Shown here: in pieces, positions 6,443 through 6,670 of the stretch
Position numbering within the stretch: position 1 is the first letter of the stretch
Layout of the letters: the number at the start of each line of letters is the position of its first letter
The notes under the pieces: model-generated
Told to the model about the DNA's origin: nothing
The model's database searches: none
The model's input: only the letters and a program-made list of their open reading frames with translations
Position numbers and translations under genes: made by a program
Origin: Butyrivibrio sp.
GTDB taxonomy: Bacteria; Bacillota_A; Clostridia; Lachnospirales; Lachnospiraceae
DNA length: 6,670 nt
Assembly (NCBI GenBank): GCA_017996845.1
Contig: JAGOGF010000133.1
Coordinates: forward strand, 1-6,670
Direction: 5' to 3'

Positions 6443-6471
6443 ATTTTAGCATACTAAAGTTTTAAAGTAAA
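6443..6471 (-). promoter_or_regulatory. Promoter of the TrpR-like gene with overlapping dyad
   Basis: On the minus strand TTTACT (6466-6471) is followed after 17 bp by TAAAAT (6443-6448), preceded by TGC, an extended -10. The dyad TTTAGTATGCTAAA (6445-6458) covers the -10 element, and looser AAAC/GTTT arms extend it. A repressor bound there would block the promoter; autoregulation is an inference. Confidence 0.6.
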
Positions 6472-6491
6472 GACTGATCTTTGGCAGATAT

Positions 6492-6528
6492 GAATTGCAA
6501 TGTTTTTTTGAAAAAATGCAAATAATTC
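6492..6528. repeat. AT-rich imperfect inverted repeat between divergent promoters
   Basis: GAATTGCA (6492-6499) and TGCAAATAATTC (6517-6528) are imperfect inverted arms, with T6/A6 arms (6503-6508 and 6511-6516) at the centre. It ends one base before the -35 box of the cold-shock gene. It may be a regulator site or simply an A/T-tract upstream element. Confidence 0.35.
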
Positions 6529-6529
6529 C

Positions 6530-6558
6530 TTTACTTTTACGCCTTTTTATGATATTGT
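6530..6558 (+). promoter_or_regulatory. Promoter of the cold-shock gene
   Basis: TTTACT (6530-6535) is followed after 17 bp by TATTGT (6553-6558), preceded by TGA, an extended -10. Transcription would begin near 6565, giving a leader of about 76 nt. Confidence 0.6.
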
Positions 6559-6564
6559 AATTTT

Positions 6565-6600
6565 GTTGTCAAATAGGCAACATATCGTCGAAAGACGGTA
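6565..6600 (+). other. Structured 5' leader of the cold-shock mRNA (two hairpins)
   Basis: Hairpin 1: GTTGTC (6565-6570) pairs with GGCAAC (6576-6581), loop AAATA, one U-G pair; it would sit at the very 5' end of the message. Hairpin 2: TATCGTC (6583-6589) pairs with GACGGTA (6594-6600) through a GAAA tetraloop, 7 bp with one U-G pair. Neither has a U-run, so they are not terminators. They may stabilise the RNA or respond to temperature, as cold-shock leaders do in other bacteria. I do not recognise a named RNA family. Confidence 0.55.
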
Positions 6601-6640
6601 CATCGATTACTTTTTCATTATTTAGTGGAGGAATTTACAA

Positions 6641-6670
6641 ATGAACAAAGGTACAGTAAAGTGGTTCAAC
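6641..6670 (+). CDS. Cold-shock protein (CspA family), 5' end only
   Basis: Only ten codons are inside the window, reading MNKGTVKWFN. This is the characteristic opening of CspA/CspB-type single-domain cold-shock proteins: the GTVKWFN strand leads into the RNP-1 nucleic-acid-binding surface. Such proteins are about 65-70 residues and act as RNA chaperones. GGAGG (6627-6631) lies 9 nt before the ATG. The gene is divergent from the TrpR-like regulator. Which csp paralogue it is cannot be judged from this fragment. Confidence 0.88.
   Translation, partial: MNKGTVKWFN

Noticed and set aside
6565..6640. Possible c-di-GMP class I (GEMM) riboswitch, because of GGCAAC and a CGAAAG-type loop
   Set aside because: The second GEMM stem with its conserved tetraloop receptor and the closing stem are absent. 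The resemblance is limited to short common motifs.
1..6670. Mobile elements, CRISPR arrays, toxin-antitoxin or defence genes
   Set aside because: No transposase, integrase, regularly spaced direct repeats or recognisable defence domains are present; all genes look like ordinary chromosomal genes.

Overview
The window looks like chromosomal core sequence from a Gram-positive anaerobe of the class Clostridia, most likely Lachnospiraceae. This is an inference, not a database match. It rests on a T-box leader in front of thrS, strong GGAGG-type ribosome binding sites, moderate-to-low GC with AT-rich intergenic regions, a YerC/YecD TrpR-like regulator, and a membrane-anchored M23-like protein next to a bactofilin. 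I see no insertion sequence, prophage, CRISPR array, tRNA or rRNA.

Layout from left to right. (1) Bases 1-1666, minus strand: a GT-C (PMT/ArnT-like, GT39-type) membrane glycosyltransferase whose C-terminus runs off the left edge. It has its own promoter, with a nested DNA dyad just upstream. (2) Bases 1801-1836: the terminator of thrS. (3) Bases 1850-3631, minus: threonyl-tRNA synthetase without the usual N-terminal TGS domain. (4) Bases 3678-3966: the thrS promoter, tRNA-sensing T-box leader and its terminator. (5) Bases 3996-4517, minus: a small SEC-C zinc-motif protein. It has no terminator of its own, so its transcript should run into the thrS leader. (6) Bases 4763-5974, plus: a two-gene operon encoding a single-pass membrane protein with a LytM/M23 fold lacking every zinc ligand, followed by a bactofilin; a strong terminator shared with the convergent gene follows. 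(7) Bases 6094-6381, minus: a YerC/YecD (TrpR-superfamily) regulator. (8) Bases 6641 to the right edge, plus: the first ten codons of a cold-shock protein, preceded by a structured leader.

How the genes fit together. thrS is an autonomous unit: uncharged tRNA-Thr binding the leader should favour antitermination and raise synthetase production. The degenerate LytM protein and the bactofilin are translated from one message. By analogy with M23-bactofilin pairs that control cell shape in other bacteria, they probably form a membrane-linked scaffold in which the LytM domain binds or recruits rather than cuts peptidoglycan. The regulator and cold-shock genes are divergent from a shared AT-rich region of about 260 bp. 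The remaining genes have no clear functional link to each other.

The most interesting item is the catalytically dead LytM-bactofilin operon. Next are the structured cold-shock leader and the dyad over the TrpR-like gene's promoter.
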